This document shows positions 11,382 through 24,009 of a stretch of DNA of 64,000 bases, piece after piece. The translations under genes and the position numbers were made by a program. Position 1 is the first letter of the stretch. Each line of letters opens with the position of its first letter. The stretch is from Protea cynaroides (lineage: Eukaryota; Streptophyta; Magnoliopsida; Proteales; Proteaceae): assembly GCA_028583415.1 (NCBI GenBank), contig CM053269.1, forward strand, positions 43,947,016 to 44,011,015, given 5' to 3'. Below the pieces are notes generated by a model. The model worked only from the letters and a program-made list of their open reading frames with translations, ran no database searches and was not told the DNA's origin.

Positions 11382-13410
11382 TGTTGGCCTATATATTGTA
11401 ATTGTTGGCAAATTGGGCCAACTGGGTCTAGTTTGATGAGAGAGAGTGTCTGCGGACCTTACAGGCGACATGGCAGTGATACAGGTGATACGGCTTTGTT
11501 ACAGGTACTGTGAAGCATGGAAGAGGTGAAAGAATTAGAGGAGAGAGAAAGAGGAGAGAGAAAGTGGGACCCAGGAGAGAGAAGGTGGGACCCACCATAG
11601 TGGTATGCCACCTAGACAGGCCAGCCAGCCGAGCAGCCGGCCACACAAAGCCAGCCAAGTGGCACAACGGGCCAGCCACAAGGCAGCCCGGCCCGCAAGG
11701 CAGGCCAAGCTTGCCTTGCCAGCAGGCCAGCCAGCCCGCAAGGCAGGCCAGGCTTGCCTTGCCAGCAAGCCAGCCAGCCCGCAAGGCAGGCCAGCCCGCA
11801 AGGCAGTCCTGCCCCGCAAGCCAGCCAGTCCGCATGCACAACCCTGCCGCAAGTCCGCACGCCCATCACCTGTTCGATGATTTTCCAGGAGAGAGAAAAA
11901 CTCTCTGGAAAATCATCCCTGTAGAAGTTTAATAAAACTTCTTTGGTTACAGAGGCCATTTTTTAAGTTCTCAGGGGTATTTTGGAAAGACAAGAATGTT
12001 GAAGATGCAAGATCGGCGGCTCAGATGAAGCCGCGTATACAAGATGCAAATCTGATGGCTCAGATGAATGCGGGATTATGTGTATATACGTCAGATGCGT
12101 CAGATACTCCCGCGAGTACTCTGATTCGTCCGACGCAGTATAATATTATGCGCCGTATCACATGGAAGCTAAGCCACGATCCAGTGTGGCGCGCTTATAG
12201 TGTGTCGGCGGAAAAGATTCCAATCCTGCGCATCACATGACCTCCGTTTTTCGGAGACGCGGATTATCCAGATCCGAGGGATCTGGTTCAATCCCGCCAT
12301 TTTTAGTGAAATCTGACGGCTATTACTTTATGATTCTTTTTCAGCCAATCAGAGCGCGTCAGGGCGCGGCTACGGTGCATCGCAGGCGCACCATATGGAA
12401 TTAAAAGATTCCATTTGGAATTTTTTCAGAGGCCGAACTTGTTTATGCCATAACTTGGCCATCCGGTGGCCAAATCCGACGATCCAAATTGCACCGAGCT
12501 AGGTTTTTAATGCTCTTTCCATTGAGAACGTTTAGAGATACTGCTGGCCGCGAGAAAAATCGCAGAAGGGGAGTTTTTGAAGAAAAATGGGAAAAACCTC
12601 TTATTTTTTATTTTTCTGGCTTTGGGAATTGAAGACAGTCATCCTCCATCGTTATTTATGCTGATGTCGATACTTTGAAGAATTCTTGAAGGCTGGAAGA
12701 GCTTGATTGCATATGGCAAGGGTTTATTGACTACCAGATGAAGAAGAACATCGTCAATTATCAGAAAAATTGGTTGTGAGATTTTCTTATCCCTTTTATT
12801 ATTTATTGAACCAATCTATTGTATGTTCAAGTAGGATAATGATGTTGAATGCCTATGGTACATGGGAATCTATTGTATGCTAGCATTAGGCAAAGAAAAA
12901 GAAAAGAAAAATATTGAATGCCTTGCTAGGGTGGGATTAGGGCATCATTATAAGCCCCAAAAATTGTATCTGTTGTGGTGTGTTCAGTGAGTGCTGGACA
13001 CTGGCTTTATGCCAGAATTCTGGCGTTGTTACGCCCTCTCAGTTTTATGCTGGGAAAATTTAGGGTGAGCATCCTTGTCCTGAAAAGGGCTAAAAGTTGA
13101 GTATTGAGTAAATACGAAGCCCATTGGGCATTACTCCGTAGATTAGCCATCACTCACTGTGGTGGTGAACCACGTAATTTTGTGTGTTGTGGTTTGCTTG
13201 TTTATGAGCTTTGTAAAGTGCGTGGAATGAATTGCAGGATGGGTGTACAAATCCGGTAGACCTGGCCACCGAGTGGTGTGAGGTAGATTTGCATACGATT
13301 GTGTTTGGGACAAGTTATTTTGTGAATATCACTTGGGCAGCAAAGAAAATTCAAGGGAGAAATTATTCACACCGATTCACCCCCCTCTCGGTGTCATTCA
13401 AGGTTTATCA
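11382..13410 (+). mobile_element. Copia 5' LTR, copy 2
   Basis: About 2.03 kb, TGTTGG...TTATCA. It differs from both 3' LTRs at shared sites. It lacks 7 bases near 12940 (GGATTAGGGC against GGATTTAATTGTAGGGC), and reads GCCGTATC near 12155, AGCCACGATC near 12173 and AGTGTGTCGG near 12200. Confidence 0.95.
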
Positions 13411-13412
13411 AT

Positions 13413-13424
13413 TGGTATCAAAGC
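13413..13424 (+). other. Primer-binding site (initiator tRNA-Met type)
   Basis: TGGTATCAAAGC lies two bases after the 5' LTR. It complements the 3' end of plant initiator tRNA-Met except for one base (A for G), the usual primer of copia elements. Confidence 0.85.
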
Positions 13425-13476
13425 ACCGGGCTCGGTGACGGCTTAATCAAGAATCGAGAAGATCAAAATATAATAT

Positions 13477-15548
13477 ATGGCACCGGGGAGAAGGTTCAAA
13501 CAAGCCTCCCTTGTTTGATGGGACGGATTTTGTCTTTTGGAAAAGAAGAATGGAGGTCTATGTAGGATCTCTTGGTTATGATGTTTGGGCTTCAGTAGGG
13601 AATGGCTACACTCCACATGATACAAATGCTCCCACGGTTGTAGATAAAAAGAATTTTGAGAACAATAGAAAAGCTCTCAATGCCATTCAAGGGGGGACCG
13701 ACAAATAGTGAACCGGCTAAAATCATGGACTGCAAGACGGCAAAGGAAGTATGGGACGGACCGATCAACATATATGAAGGAGATAAGAAAATCAAGACTG
13801 TCAAGTTACTGGACATTCGGAGGTCGGTTTGAGAATCTGAAGATGAATGAAGATGAGACCATTGATCAATACATGAACAGGGTTAATGATGTGGTCAACT
13901 CTATTAGAGGACTTGGTGAAGATTTGAAAGGTCATATAGTTTGTCAGAAGATTTTGAGGTCTCTCACCCCAAAATTTGAGTCAAAGGTATCTGCACTTGA
14001 AGAAACCAAGGACTTGGAACAGGTTACAATTGATGAAATTCATGGAGCTTTGACAGCTTTTGAAATGAGGATTGATCCAGGGAACCACTTGGTGATAAGT
14101 AGGTTGCTTTTAAGGCTATGAAGAAGCTGAAGATTTCTGAAAAGAAAAATGAGGAAGAAAGTGAAGATGAAGCCACAGCTCATTTCACTAGAAAATTAAA
14201 GAAGGGCACAGGTAAATACAAGAATAAGCTTCCTTTCAAATGTTTCAACTGTGGCAAGGTTGGACATTTTGCTGCAAAATGCCCCATGAAGAGTAAGTTT
14301 GACAGTGATGATGAAGATGACGGGAAAAAGCAAGTTGAAAGGAAAGAAAAATTATAACTTCAAGAAAAACAAGTCCAAAGAAAAGGAGTTTTATTTCTAA
14401 GAGAAGCACCGAAACTTCGGATGATGACTCGATGAAATCTCCGAAGATGAGCCTAGTGAGGCTTTGTTTATGGTGTACATTGAAGCTCAAGAGAAGATCA
14501 CGGGATAAAGGAAAAATTGTGAATTCTATCTCAAGTGGTGATGAAGAGAATGACAAGGAAGATAATTTTTCAAGCAGTGATGAAGAGGGTGAGATAAATT
14601 TTGAGGAAGAACTTGTTGCAGCCATGAAGGAGCTTAAGAAGGAAAGAAAACACAACAAGCTTGCCTCTCAAGAAGTCAAAAAGCAAAAGCAAATAATTCA
14701 AGATCTGAAATCTCAATATGAAGAGTCCAAGAGAATTATAGAAAATCTCAATACTCAGATTAAACAGGCATCTGTAGATTACACCATTGTGTTGAATGAG
14801 AATGCAAGTCTGAAAGTTCAACTTGAAGAACAACTTCCTATGGTTGAACGATTTGAAGAATTTGAAAATGATTTTACTCTTCTAAAGACAAAAGTGGCTG
14901 AGTATGAAAAAGAAGAGGTTGAGAGACAACAAAAACTATCTCAACATGAAGAGGTAAATAAGTCTGCTTCAGTGCATCCCAGTAGTAATAAGCTTGACAG
15001 GATCATTAATGCTCAAAGACCTTCCCACATTAAGTTTGGCCTTGGTTTTGAAAAAGGACAGACATCAAAAACTGCAAGTTCAAAGGGAAAAGAGCCCATA
15101 TCTTTTGTGAATGAAATTGAAAAGGGTAAGGACCCAATAGTTCATTGCCAAAGTGGAAACAAAATCTCTCTTCCCAAGACTAACTATACAAGGCCAAGAC
15201 AAAATACATGGCAAGGAAAGAGAATGGATTATGATAATTTCTACAGAGAAAACCATCCCAGTGCACCACAGAGACAGATGAGATACATGGAAACTCCTTC
15301 TAGGTCAAGATCCTATTTTCATGGTTAATGTTATAAATGCAATACTTATGGTCACGGGAATAGCTACTTGCAAGTTCAATATGAGTCAAGTTAGATTTGA
15401 AAGCAGAAATCAGTTTGCCCCTCTTGAAGAAAATTTTGTTGAATGCTATAACTGTAACAATTTTGGGCATATAGCAAGGAACTGCAGAACCATCTTTCCC
15501 CCTATGCTACCTTCACAGAGACAGTATGACAACACCCCGGATTCTTGA
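13477..15548 (+). pseudogene. Copia gag region with two zinc knuckles and a coiled coil
   Basis: A start codon at 13477 opens a frame that breaks within about 15 bases and resumes as the gag N-terminus (FDGTDFVFWKRRMEVYV). The UBN2-like gag segment continues at 13826-14090 (MNEDETIDQYMNRVNDVVNS). A CX2CX4HX4C zinc knuckle lies at 14241-14282 (CFNCGKVGHFAAKCP). A long Glu/Lys-rich coiled coil (about 14570-14960) and a basic tail follow. A second knuckle is at 15444-15485 (CYNCNNFGHIARNC). Gag would form the virus-like particle and bind element RNA. At least four frameshifts separate the pieces. Confidence 0.88.
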
Positions 15549-16460
15549 CGGTGGGTGTTCAAGCCATATGACAGAGAGATAGTAAGAGGCTTGAAAATTT
15601 CAACAAGATGAAGGAGGCTCGGTCAAGTTTGGTAATGATATTGGTGCAAAGATTGTTGGGAAAGGAAGCATTAGCCTCAACAATGGGAAGTTGAAATCTC
15701 ATGAGGTTCTTTATGTTTCGGGCTTGAAACATAATCTATTGAGTGTTAGTCGACTTTGTGATAAGGGCCACGAGATTAATTTTCGGTGATCAAGGATGTG
15801 AGATTCGAAGAACGACAGTGGCAAATTGATGGCAACTGGAAAGAGAACTTCGGGAAATCTTTATACTCTGTCGAAGAGTTTGAAGAGAATTGTATGATGA
15901 GTCAAGAAGAGGAAACATGGCTATGGCATAGAAGATTGGGACATATTGGTTTTGAAAATCTGTCCAAGATATCTAACAAAAAATGTTGTGAGAGATATTC
16001 CTTCATTGAAAAGGCCTTTCAATGATATTTGTGCATCTTGTCGAAGGGGAGAGCGGACAAGAACATCATTCAAGCCTAAGGAATACCACACTACTCAACC
16101 ATTGGAGATAATTCATACGGATTTATGTGGGCCGGTGAGAACACAAAGCATTGCGGGAGAAAGGTACTTCATTCTTTTTATAGATGACTACTCCCGAATG
16201 ACTTGGGTAATGTTTCTAAAACATAAGTCGGAGCTTTGGCAAGATTCAAGATCTTCAAGACTCAAGTTGAAAATGAGATAGGGAAGAAAATCAAGTGTCC
16301 GAGATCCGACGGGGAGGAGAGTACACTGGATTGACTTTGCAGAATATTGTTCGAGAATGGCATTAAGAGACGGACTTCACTCCTAGAACACCACAAAGAA
16401 AATGGTGTTGCGAAAGAAAGAATAGAACTGTTGAAGGAAATGGCCGAACTATGTTAACGT
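15541..16460 (+). pseudogene. Copia protease and integrase region, copy 2
   Basis: The protease motif reads D-G-G-C-S-S-H-M-T from 15547; the family has DSG, so the catalytic Ser codon is changed by one base. The LLSVSRLCDKG-type protease end lies near 15735-15770. The integrase HHCC domain follows (WHRRLGHIGF near 15922; ICASCRRG near 16027). The first catalytic Asp codon is at 16120-16122. The segment with the remaining catalytic residues (16300-16450) is frameshifted several times. Protease matures the polyprotein and integrase inserts the cDNA; neither looks functional here. Confidence 0.85.
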
Positions 16461-16468
16461 AAAATGAC

Positions 16469-18588
16469 ATGGGGAATAAATTCGGAGAGAAGCAGTGCAT
16501 ACAGCAATATATGTTCGGGAATAGATGTATGTTGAGGCCACATGAAGACAAGACACCCTATGAACTATGGTTTGGCAAGAAGGCTACAGCAAAGCACTTC
16601 AAAGTATTTGGTAGTAAGTGTTATATCAAGAACACTAGTCATGGTCTAGGGAAGTTTGATGATCGAGCGGATGAAGGGATTTTTCTTGGCTATTCTACCT
16701 CAAGCAAAGTATATAAATGTTACAATAAAAAACTTGGCAAGATTGTTGAAAGTGCAGATGTGAGAGTTGATGAGCACAAGAATTCTTCTACGAGTCAAAT
16801 AATGAGGTTCCTATTTTTGAAGACCCGGACGGGAGAGCGAAATGACATTGAATCGGAAAAGGAGCAGGGATGTTACAAATGTGCGGTAACGGAGAACAAG
16901 GGCGGAGACGAAGAAAGAGAAGAGCGATCGATTCGGAGGCGGATAGGCGGAACAAAAGTGGATCAAGCGAGTAAAAAAGAATCATCCCGATCAATTAATT
17001 CTTGGTGATCCATCCGCTGGTATGCGAACAAGAAAGGTGAGACAACCAAAACAAATGTTTTCATTACTATCACGCATTGAACCAAAATCGGTTGTAGAGG
17101 GATGTGAAGATGCTAGTTGGCTCAAGGCAATGAATGAAGAGCTGGATCAAATAGAGAAAAACAAAACTTGGGAATTGGTGCCAAGGCCTACGAGACAAGA
17201 ATGTTATTGGTACTAAATGGGTCTACGGGAACAAACTCAATGAAGATGGCAAAATTGTAAGAAACAAGGCCAGATTAGTTTGCAAAGGATATGCTCAGGT
17301 TGAGGGAATTGACTTTGAAGAAACATTTGCTCCTCGTGGCTAGGCCGGAAGCTATCGGGATGTTTCTTGCTTTTGCAAAGTGCACAAGAACTTCAAGGTT
17401 TATCGGATGGATGTCAAGTCAGCTTTTCGAATGGTGACTTGGAAGAAGAGGTGTATATAGAGCAACCGGAAGGATTTCAACCGAGTGAGGACCCTACACT
17501 TGTGTGTAAACCGAAGAAAGCATTGTATGGGTTGAAGCAAGCACCAAGAGCATGGTATTCCGGACCGGGATACTTATCTTTGTAAGTTGGGCTTCAAGAA
17601 AGGTTTGGTTGATAGTAATCTGTATATTAAATCTATGGATGGAATTCGAGACGGTTGTGGTTGTATATGTAGATGATATCATCTTTGCGGGCCAAAAGGA
17701 TGAATTATGTCAAGACTTTGCTAAGAGAATGCAAGATGAGTTTGAGATGTCTATGATTGGAGAGTTATCTTATTTTTTAGGTCTTCGGATCAGCCGGTTA
17801 AAGAATGGATTCTTTTTATCACGGGGCCAAATATGTGAAGGAAATGTTGAAGAAATTCACAATGGAAGACTGTACACCAATAAGCACTCCAATGATGACA
17901 AGTTGTAAGCTAAGTAAAGAAGATGACTCTCCCTCGGGTTGATAATACTATGTACAGGTCAATGATAGGAAGTCTTCTCTACTTGACTGCTACTAGACCA
18001 TATATTCTTCAGTCTGTATGCATGGTAGCTAGATTTCAAGCAGGCCCGAAGGAAACACATGTTGTAGCTGTGAAGAGGATCTTCAGATATCTGAAGGGGA
18101 CAATGGAGTATGGTCTTTGGTATGCAAAAAGCAAGGATCTAGTTTTGTCATCCTACTCAGATGCAGATTGGGCAGGTTGTGTTGATGATAGGAAGAGCAC
18201 TAGTGGGGGTGCTTTCTATCTGGGCAGAAATTTAGTGGCTTGGCACAGTAAGAAACAGGAATCAGTATCATTATCTACAGCAGAAGCAAAATATATTGCA
18301 GCCACCTCTTGTTGTACACAGGTTTTGTGGATGAAACAAATGTTGAAGGATTTAGGCAGTGAGTCAGACAAGCCTATTTCTATGTTCTGTGACAACACAA
18401 GTGCTATCAATATCTCAAAAAATCCAGTTATGCACTCCAGGACGAAGCACATAGCCATTCGATATCATTTCTTGCGAGAGAAGGTCTTGGAAGGAGAAGT
18501 TCAGTTAGAGTTCATTCCTACAGCAGAGCAGATTGCAGATATCTTCACAAAGCCACTTCCCAGAGATCAGTTTGACTACTTGAGATAG
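16469..18588 (+). pseudogene. Copia reverse transcriptase and RNase H, copy 2
   Basis: The integrase C-terminal segment (HKTPYELWFGKK-like) is at 16530-16760. RT blocks follow: DLEEEVYIEQPEGF near 17430-17475, KKALYGLKQAPRAWY near 17510-17560 and YVDD at 17666-17677. RNase H includes SDADWAG, DDRKSTSGG and STAEAKYIAA. The last has Lys (AAA near 18288) where copy 1 has Glu. The frame ends at TAG 18586-18588 after LPRDQFDYLR. Frameshifts occur near 16850-17020, 17215-17370, 17580 and 17910. Confidence 0.92.
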
Positions 18589-18843
18589 AAATTGGGAGTG
18601 ACTATCTTTCCCAAGCATTGAGAAGCTTGGAGTGAGGGGGAGCAGGGTTTGCATGTTCTATTTTTTTCTCCTTATGTAGGACTCAGGGGGAGTCTGTTGG
18701 TATTTGTTTTTGTGGTATGTTCATGCTTTGGAGCACCCATAGGATTGGAAAGATGCGGTGGGCACTCCTATGTGGGAAATCCCTTTGTTCTTGTTGTCAA
18801 AGGGGGAGAAATGTCAGTGGATTGAGTAGTTGCCAACAATTCC

Positions 18844-18854
18844 AAAGGGGGAGA
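18844..18854 (+). other. Polypurine tract, copia copy 2
   Basis: AAAGGGGGAGA ends two bases before the 3' LTR, where plus-strand cDNA synthesis would start. Three similar tracts lie upstream, as in copy 1. Confidence 0.85.
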
Positions 18855-18855
18855 T

Positions 18856-20899
18856 TGTTGGCCTATATATTGTAATTATTGGCAAATTGGGCCAACTGGG
18901 TCCAGTTTGATGAGAGAGAGTGTCTGCGGACCTTACAGGCGACATGGCAGTGATACAGGTGATACGGCTTTGTTACAGTGCACTGAAGCATGGAAGAGGT
19001 GAAAGAATTAGAGGAGAGAGAAAGAGGAGGGAGAAAGTGGGACCCGGGAGAGAGAAGGTGGGACCCACCATAGTGGTATGCCACCTAGACAAGGCCAGCC
19101 AGCCGAGCAGCCTTCACAAGCAGGCCAGCCAAGTGGCACAGCAGGCCAGCCACAAGGCAGCCCAGCCCGCAAGGCAGGCCAGGCTTGCCTTGCCAGCAGG
19201 CCAGCCAGCCCGCAAGGCAGGCCAGGCTTGCCTTGCCAGCAAGCCAGCCAGCCCGCAAGGCAGGCCAGCCCGCAAGGCAGTCCTGCCCCGCAAGCCAGCC
19301 AGTCCGCATGCACAACCCTGCCGCAAGTCCGCACGCCCATCACCTGTTCGATGATTTTCCATGAGAGAGAAAAACTCTCTGGAAAATCATCCCTGTAGAA
19401 GTTTAATAAAACTTCTTTGGTTACAGAGGCCATTTTTTAAGTTCTCAGGGGTATTTTGGGAAGACAAGAATGTTGAAGATGCAAGATCGGCGGCTCAGAT
19501 GAAGCCGCGTATACAAGATGCAAATCCGATGGCTCAGATGAATGCGGGATTATGTGTATATACGTCAGATGCGTCAGATACTCCCGCGAGTACTCTGATT
19601 CGTCCGACGCAGTATAATATTATGCGCCGCATCACATGGAAGCTAAGCCGCGATCCAGTGTGGCGCGCTTATAGTGCGTCGGCGGAAAAGATTCCAATCC
19701 TGCGCATCACATGACCTCCGTTTTTCGGAGACGCGGATTATCCAGATCCGAGGGATCTGGTTCAATCCCGCCATTTTTAGTGAAATCTGACGGCTATTAC
19801 TTTATGATTCTTTTTCAGCCAATCAGAGCGCGTCGGGCGCGGCTACGGTGCATCGCGGGCGCACCATATGGAATTAAAAGATTCCATTTGGAATTTTTTC
19901 GAGGCCGAACTTGTTTATGCCATAACTTGGCCATCCGGTGGCCAAATCCGACGATCCAAATTGCACCGAGCTAGGTTTTTAATGCTCTTTCCATTGAGAA
20001 CGTTTAGAGATACTGCTGGCCGCGAGAAAAATCGCAGAAGGGGAGTTTTTGAAGAAAAAGGGGAAAAACCTCTTATTTTTGATTTTTCTGGCTTTGGGAA
20101 TTGAAGACAGTCATCCTCCATCGTTATTTATGCTGATGTCGATACTTTGAAGAATTCTTGAAGGCTGGAAGAGCTTGATTGCATATGGCAAGGGTTTATT
20201 GACTACCAGATGAAGAAGAACATCGTCAATTATCGGAAAAATTGGTTGTGAGATTTTCTTATCCCTTTTATTATTTATTGAACCAATCTATTGTATGTTC
20301 AAGTAGGATAATGATGTTGAATGCCTATGGTACATGGGAATCTATTGTATGCTAGCATTAGGCAAAGAAAAAGAGAAGAAAAATATTGAATGCCTTGCTA
20401 GGGTGGGATTTAATTGTAGGGCATCATTATAAGCCCCAAAAATTGTATCCGTTGTGGTGTGTTCGGTGGGTCTCTGGTGGGCTGGACACCGGCTTTATGC
20501 CCGATTTCGGCGTTGTTACGCCCTCTCGGTTTATCTCTGGGAAAATTTAGGGTGAGCATCCTTGTCCTGAAAAGGGCTAAAAGTTGAGTATTGAGTAAAT
20601 ACGAAGCCCATTGGGCATTACTCCGTGGATTAGCCATCACTCACTGTGGTGGTGAACCACGTAATTTTGTGTGTTGTGGTTTGCTTGTTTATGAGCTTTG
20701 TGAAGTGCGTGGAATGAATTGCAGGATGGGTGTGCAAATCTGGTAGACCTGGCCACCGAGTGGTGGTGTGAGGTAGATTTGCATACGATTGTGTTTGGGA
20801 CAGGTTATTTTGTGAATATCACTGGGCAGCAAAGAAAATTCAAGGGAGAAATTATTCACACTGATTCACCCCCCTCTCAGTGTCATTCAAGGTTTATCA
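18856..20899 (+). mobile_element. Copia 3' LTR, copy 2
   Basis: About 2.04 kb, TGTTGG...TTTATCA, followed by the target duplication TCCAC. It shares the 3'-LTR-specific variants of the copy-1 LTR (2776-4845) rather than those of its own 5' LTR. Confidence 0.95.
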
Positions 20900-21728
20900 T
20901 CCACATGGTCAAAGAAGAGATCGCCGCCCGCCGTCATGACCTGTGTGAATGGATGGTTGGGGGCGTTGCCGGGCAATGATCTATTCCCTTATACCTATAT
21001 ACGCATTAAAGCTTGAGGTTTTTTTTTTTGGTTGGGGGGCTAGGAGGGTTTATGGATTCTTGAGCGCATCAAACTTGGGTCCAACCCAACCCAAGCTTAG
21101 GCTTTCCTTCTAGTCTGAACCTATCCTCACGACAAAAAAATTTAGCCCAATTACGGGTTTTTTTTAGGGCTTGCACTAGCTCTGGTAAACTAACCCTAAT
21201 ATAAAAAGAAATTGAAATTCCCATACGTGGATTCCAAATCCATCGTTTTTAAAATCAATTCTTTAAAATTGTAGGACTTGTGTTTACTGTAGCCGTGCAG
21301 CCCCAGTAGCCACATCCGGGTAGTTAAAAGAGTATCTACACATGCACCAATTAATCCAACGGCCTAGATGGAGCTATATGGCAGCAGAGGATCAAGCCCT
21401 CAAATTTTAGAATATGATAGAATCTAGAAAATCATTTTTTTCTATTTTAAATGTTCATTTGAACTTTAAATTTAAGGAATAGAGAGATTAAGGCCAAGGT
21501 TTCATTCAAAAAAATTTCAATATTGGGAATGAATTTGATAAATATTCTTTTAAAATATGCTTTGATTTATTTTCTCAAATTGTATTATGATAGAATCTAG
21601 AAAATCTTTTTTTCCTCCTATTATTGGAGGTTCATCTTAACTATAAATTCAAGGAACGTGGGTTGGGTCCATCACAGAGAGAAGTAATTGAGTTTGAAGA
21701 TAGAAAGGTATTGTGTCTGAGAAGAGAA

Positions 21729-22268
21729 ATGGAGGGAGGAAGAAACATTAGAGCACTTTTCATGGTGTTTTTGGTTATGTTTGCGGTTGCGCAACATACC
21801 TCAGCTATAGATTTCGGCAAATGTTTTGAATGTATCAAATGCTACCTAAAAACCCATCAAATACTTCAATGTGCTCCTGGATGTATAGACTGTATTGGGC
21901 GACCCATAGCTTCAGCAGGTTCAAACTTTAATTGTACCCTTGACCGTGCGGAATCCTCATGCGCCGCTCACATCAATGGTATGCTCTTGCTCTCTCTTTC
22001 TCTCTCTAAAAGGGCCATTAAACAGTGTTGGTGTCGCTTATGTGGAAAGGTCTTGGGAGGAGTGAGTTTGGAGAGGATCTTAACCTTTTACCCTTTACTC
22101 CAAATAATACTTCTCTCTAGATCACTCTCTCAAAATAGTAAATAGATCGACATTGTAAGCTAACTTAAGTTATTTTGTATTGCAGATAACATAAAACTGG
22201 ATGGGTGCATTACTTCTTGTTCAAAAACTGTAGCGGCGAGAAGACAATCCATTGAAGAACATCTCTGA
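21729..22268 (+). pseudogene. Thionin-like gene, copy 2 (frameshifted exon 2)
   Basis: This paralogue of 5687-6214 has exon 1 at 21729-21978, the same GT-AG intron, and exon 2 from 22186. Two changes damage the cysteine pattern. A TGT-to-CGT change near 21944 turns the second Cys of the NCTLDC block into Arg. One G is missing near 22228 (AAAAACTG against AAAAAGCTG), which shifts the frame after CITSC so the last cysteine is lost and translation runs on to a stop at 22266-22268 (110 residues). The signal peptide is unchanged. It could be a decaying gene, or the changes could be assembly errors, because several differences fit the CAG/CTG-to-CGG/CCG pattern. Confidence 0.75.
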
Positions 22269-23971
22269 TATGTTGTAGTCAAAATCTTCAAATTTAATTG
22301 GAAAAGTTATGGAATAAAAGCAGAGTAATCGTAATAATAAGAATCCTCTATCAGTTGTAGAAAGGCTATATAATAAAGAAAAAGGATGTGGCAATTTTTT
22401 ATTTATCAACCTGTTCCTCTTTTCCTTTTGTTGCCAGTTGTTTTCATATATCGTAATTGGTTTTTTGAATGACATACTATGCTCCAATAAGAAATTATGG
22501 GCTGGGCCTTGGCTTAGAATACACTTTATTTTGATAAAAATTATATCATTCCAATTTAAGTTTGAAATTTGAACCAATAATTTTAAAAAGGGACTATATT
22601 TTGTGGATTTTTTTATTTAAAAATATCCACAAAATATTTTTCTCAATAATGTATAGAGTTTTGGTTTAATTGAATGAATTGAGATGCCAACCACATTTTT
22701 GCTTGGGAGCTTGACTATCGTGCCTAGTGTCAAGATTGACAGGGGTAGATGAGCAATGTCGTGAAAATGGATCAGTTGTGCATTTATTTAACTAGCTAGC
22801 TTGGGAACGATGGGATTAACAGCTTCTCTAAAATTGATGGAAAACTTACAAAGAAAAGACCAGAGAATAGCCTTAGGAATGTGTCTAGGCAGTGGCCCAG
22901 GTGCCTGCCCCTTGGTCGAAGGGCCTACTATCATTATGCTGACGCAGTGATCTGTACAAAACCTTGAACCTCCAATATTATAGCTTAAGGATGAATCCTT
23001 TGATGTATTGATGATGAATATATAACGTAGTCTGAGTAGTAGTCTTGTGTTATGAATGCGTAAGCTGGTCAAGAGTCCATGTGTTATCATATCGTAGTCA
23101 TGTTATCCAATTGTGGGTCTTATTTAGACCTAATTGCTTCCCTTCTTTAAAAGATCTATTCCTTTATGCTTATGTTTGGATATTGAGAAAATAAAAGAGG
23201 ATAACATGGCACATCTTTCAATTATCTCTTGTCTTTAGGGTTAAATGATTTAGTATATAGGGGTAGGTAACTAATAGACATGGGCTAGATAATTACCTTA
23301 CCTGGGCTTCGTAAATTGTAACAGTAATTCATCATCAGGTAGTGAAAAACCTTTTCGTATCTATTTAGGGTTATTCATTTTCGTCCCAGGGTATCCAAAT
23401 CTGAGTTTGAATAATCCAAAACAATCTGAACCAAATAAATATCTAATTAATAATAAAAAAAATTAAGTAACTAATGAAATTGAGGGTTCTTCAAGATTTG
23501 ATCATTCTACACAATGAGGAAAAGAAAATTATGAAACTAAATTTAGAGATATGGATTTGGGGTGGATCATATCCATCAAGGGAAAATAGGTACAGTTAGG
23601 ATCATAGTTAGTTAAAAGGGGTACGAGACAAAAAAAAGTGGAGGGGGGTGGGTTTTGGGGATGAAACGGGTTTTAAACGGTGCAAAACAAGAACAGTACA
23701 GTAAAAGAAAAGGTCAAACATTCTGAGAACAACAATAAAACTAAAACGGGCGGTGCTGGTTTTAAACGGATCAGATATAATACGATACATTGAAAAAAGC
23801 AATATAGTCCCATAAATTGAAGAATTATACCTAAATCAATGGGAACAAATGACATTTATGATGTATTTCTAACCATAGAACTATTAGAATTATCATCTTC
23901 AGTCAAGTAGTTAATTGATGTTTTATGTTTGTTCAAGACTCTGAGCATGAATCCATATGAAGAGAGAGAAA

Positions 23972-24009
<38 letters not shown>

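Larger units (their letters stand above)
11382..20899 (+). mobile_element. Full-length Ty1/copia retrotransposon, copy 2
   Basis: The order is 5' LTR, primer-binding site, gag, protease, integrase, reverse transcriptase, RNase H, polypurine tract and 3' LTR, about 9.5 kb in all. Target duplications TCCAC flank it at 11377-11381 and 20900-20904. Integrase precedes RT, which is the copia order. The coding region is open only in pieces, so as written it is non-autonomous. No envelope-like ORF follows pol. I do not assign a named lineage. Confidence 0.96.
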
